Positions 14,538-15,658 of a stretch of DNA of 15,658 bases are shown here, piece after piece. The notes under the pieces were generated by a model. The model did no database searches. It was given only the letters and a program-made list of their open reading frames with translations, and was not told where the DNA came from. Each line of letters opens with the position of its first letter. Within the stretch, counting starts at the first letter, position 1. The translations under genes were made by a program, and so were the position numbers. The stretch comes from Darwinimomas sp045600945 (GTDB taxonomy: Bacteria > Bacillota > Clostridia > Lachnospirales > Lachnospiraceae): NCBI GenBank assembly GCA_045600945.1, contig JAZRYX010000012.1, positions 1-15,658 on the forward strand. Direction: 5' to 3'.

Positions 14538-15362
14538 ATGAAAAAGTGGGATGTGAATTTCATATCATATACAGATTTAGTTAAGCATGTTTCATTAACA
14601 ATCGATCAATATGGAGACAAACTAAAATCTTTTGATCTTGAACGTTTCAATAAAAATATTGTCGATCCAATTAAACTTTTATTCGACAAAGAAGTATATC
14701 GTCAAAACTGGGAAACAACAATTAGCAATGAGATTTTCAGACAAAGAGATAAGTCAAATAACAATGATATAGGGTATTTCCACCAAAGAATATTTTCATA
14801 TATTAATAATTGTGTAGTTCCGGAAAATGGAGAAATGGGAGGTTGGGATGTAATCTTTTCAAATGAAGAAGGGATTGATATAGACGGTGTATTAGTTCAC
14901 AAGATATATGTTGAAATGAAAAACAAGCATAATACTATGAATTCATCATCTTCACAAAGAACTTATATAAAAATGCAAAATCAAATAATGCAGGATGATG
15001 ATTGTGCCTGCTTTTTAGTGGAGGCAATTGCAAAACACTCTCAGAACATTAAATGGGCAATAAGTTTAGATGGAAGACAAGTTAGTCATAGATTAATTCG
15101 TAGAGTAAGTATGGACAAGTTTTATGAGATTATTACTGGAGATCCTGAGGGCTTTTTTAAGTTATGCAGTAATCTACCCGGTATCATTGCAAAAGTAGTT
15201 GATTCTATGGATGAAGGTAATGAAATGCCAAAGGACACTGTATATAGAGATTTGCAATATAAGGCTAATGAAACTGGATTGAGTGATAAGGAATTAGCAA
15301 TAACAATGGCAATATATTTATTGGGCTTTCCTGAGTATAGCGGTTTTTGTCAAATAGTATAA
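14538..15362 (+). CDS. type II restriction endonuclease, Eco47II family
   Basis: A 274-residue endonuclease. The sequence strongly recalls the Eco47II/Sau96I-like family, whose founding member cuts GGNCC; I recognise the blocks NWETTISNEIFRQRDKSNNN (57-76), DIGYFHQRIFSYI (77-89) and VEAIAKHSQNIKWAIS (161-176). A PD-(D/E)xK-type active site is visible as GGWD (Asp104) followed by YVEMKNKHNTMN (Glu126, Lys128). The ATG follows the methyltransferase stop by one base, and GGAG near the end of that gene serves as ribosome binding site, so the two are co-translated with the methylase first. Like the methylase gene it is AT-rich. The length is complete and no disruption is seen. The exact recognition sequence may differ within the family. 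Confidence 0.88.
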   Translation: MKKWDVNFISYTDLVKHVSLTIDQYGDKLKSFDLERFNKNIVDPIKLLFDKEVYRQNWETTISNEIFRQRDKSNNNDIGYFHQRIFSYINNCVVPENGEMGGWDVIFSNEEGIDIDGVLVHKIYVEMKNKHNTMNSSSSQRTYIKMQNQIMQDDDCACFLVEAIAKHSQNIKWAISLDGRQVSHRLIRRVSMDKFYEIITGDPEGFFKLCSNLPGIIAKVVDSMDEGNEMPKDTVYRDLQYKANETGLSDKELAITMAIYLLGFPEYSGFCQIV

Positions 15363-15383
15363 AATGCATAAGAGGGTAACAAT

Positions 15384-15482
15384 ATGAATGAAATTGATCT
15401 AAAAATAATAGCAGGTGCACTTGATGAAGCATTTGATGAATACCCAGGGGACGGTTCTCTGAGTCTTTATAAGAATCGATAA
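15384..15482 (+). CDS. 32-residue ORF after the endonuclease gene
   Basis: The ATG has AGAGGG seven bases upstream and encodes an acidic peptide beginning MNEIDLKIIAGALDEAFDEY and ending YKNR. It is not recognised. It starts 21 bp after the endonuclease stop, on the same strand. It reads like the N-terminus of a larger protein cut short, possibly by a frameshift, since another short frame begins immediately at 15484. Confidence 0.35.
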   Translation: MNEIDLKIIAGALDEAFDEYPGDGSLSLYKNR

Positions 15483-15483
15483 T

Positions 15484-15540
15484 ATGTCATATAAATCGGT
15501 TTCGGTGGAAGGTGAAAATACATTTATTTATGGAGATTAA
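15484..15540 (+). CDS. 18-residue ORF, possible second half of a frameshifted gene
   Basis: It encodes MSYKSVSVEGENTFIYGD and stops two bases before the ArsC-like GTG. It has no ribosome binding site of its own. It may be the shifted continuation of the ORF ending at 15482, or simply the leader holding the GGAG used by the next gene. No homology is recognised. Confidence 0.15.
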   Translation: MSYKSVSVEGENTFIYGD

Positions 15541-15542
15541 TT

Positions 15543-15658
15543 GTGAACATACAAATATTTGGCACAAAGAAATGCTTTGATACAAAGAAAGCAGAAAGAT
15601 ACTTCAAAGAGCGCAACATCAAATACCAGCTCATTGATCTTAAAGAGAAGGGAATGAG
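15543..15658 (+). CDS. ArsC/Spx-family reductase-like protein (3' partial)
   Basis: The first 38 codons of a thioredoxin-fold ArsC-family protein, cut by the window end. The GTG start is supported by GGAG (15532-15535) seven bases upstream. The N-terminus NIQIFGTKKCFDTKKAERYF shows the beta strand and the single Cys11 at the head of helix 1 in KCFDTKKA, then ERNIKYQLIDLKEKG, all typical. Family members include arsenate reductases, YffB-like proteins and Spx. With only this much sequence the subgroup cannot be set; the KC-x-DTKKA form is closer to YffB-like proteins than to Spx (CxxC). Confidence 0.75.
   Translation, partial: MNIQIFGTKKCFDTKKAERYFKERNIKYQLIDLKEKGM

Overview
The window looks like chromosome from a low-to-mid GC Gram-positive anaerobe, most likely a clostridial (Lachnospiraceae-like) species. 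This is inferred from AGGAGG-type ribosome binding sites, standard codon use and the gene families present: an NHLM-type peptide exporter, DUF1972 and GT2 glycosyltransferases of the rhamnan/capsule type, WYL regulators, and a MATE pump carrying an RsbW-like ATPase tail. No rRNA, tRNA, CRISPR array or intact insertion sequence was seen.

Bases 1-6878 form an envelope region. It begins with the 3' part of an NHLM-like ABC exporter (+). Next come a NodB-type polysaccharide deacetylase (-), a membrane-anchored GT51 peptidoglycan glycosyltransferase (+) and a DUF1972 GT4 glycosyltransferase (+). A minus-strand run follows, transcribed as acyltransferase 3, Amidase_3 amidase and GT2 glycosyltransferase. 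The two glycosyltransferase genes converge and overlap by 32 bp. All seven products fit synthesis, trimming, decoration or export of a cell-wall polymer or glycoconjugate, but the substrate cannot be read from sequence. The deacetylase and the amidase both lack a visible signal peptide.

Bases 6879-8808 hold the most unusual unit. A minimal HipA/CtkA-like kinase overlaps by 4 bp a 258-residue protein whose C-terminus is the arm helix and helix-turn-helix of a serine resolvase, but which has no recombinase catalytic domain. A perfect 15-bp inverted repeat lies in front, and its right arm covers the -35 box of the kinase promoter. This is a candidate autoregulated kinase/antitoxin-type cassette with toxin-first gene order. 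A 23-codon ORF with a good ribosome binding site overlaps the end of the second gene.

Bases 8809-13321 contain a secreted, probably lipid-anchored type II L-asparaginase (-) flanked by two imperfect copies of a roughly 35-bp palindromic element. Beyond it are a MATE transporter fused to an RsbW-like ATPase domain and broken by one in-frame TGA, and a WYL-family regulator that has lost its start and first DNA-binding helix. This stretch shows gene decay.

Bases 13508-15362 carry a visibly AT-rich two-gene type II restriction-modification system: a C5-cytosine methyltransferase and, one base later, an Eco47II-family endonuclease. The family suggests a GGNCC-type target. Two tiny ORFs and the start of an ArsC/Spx-like reductase close the window.
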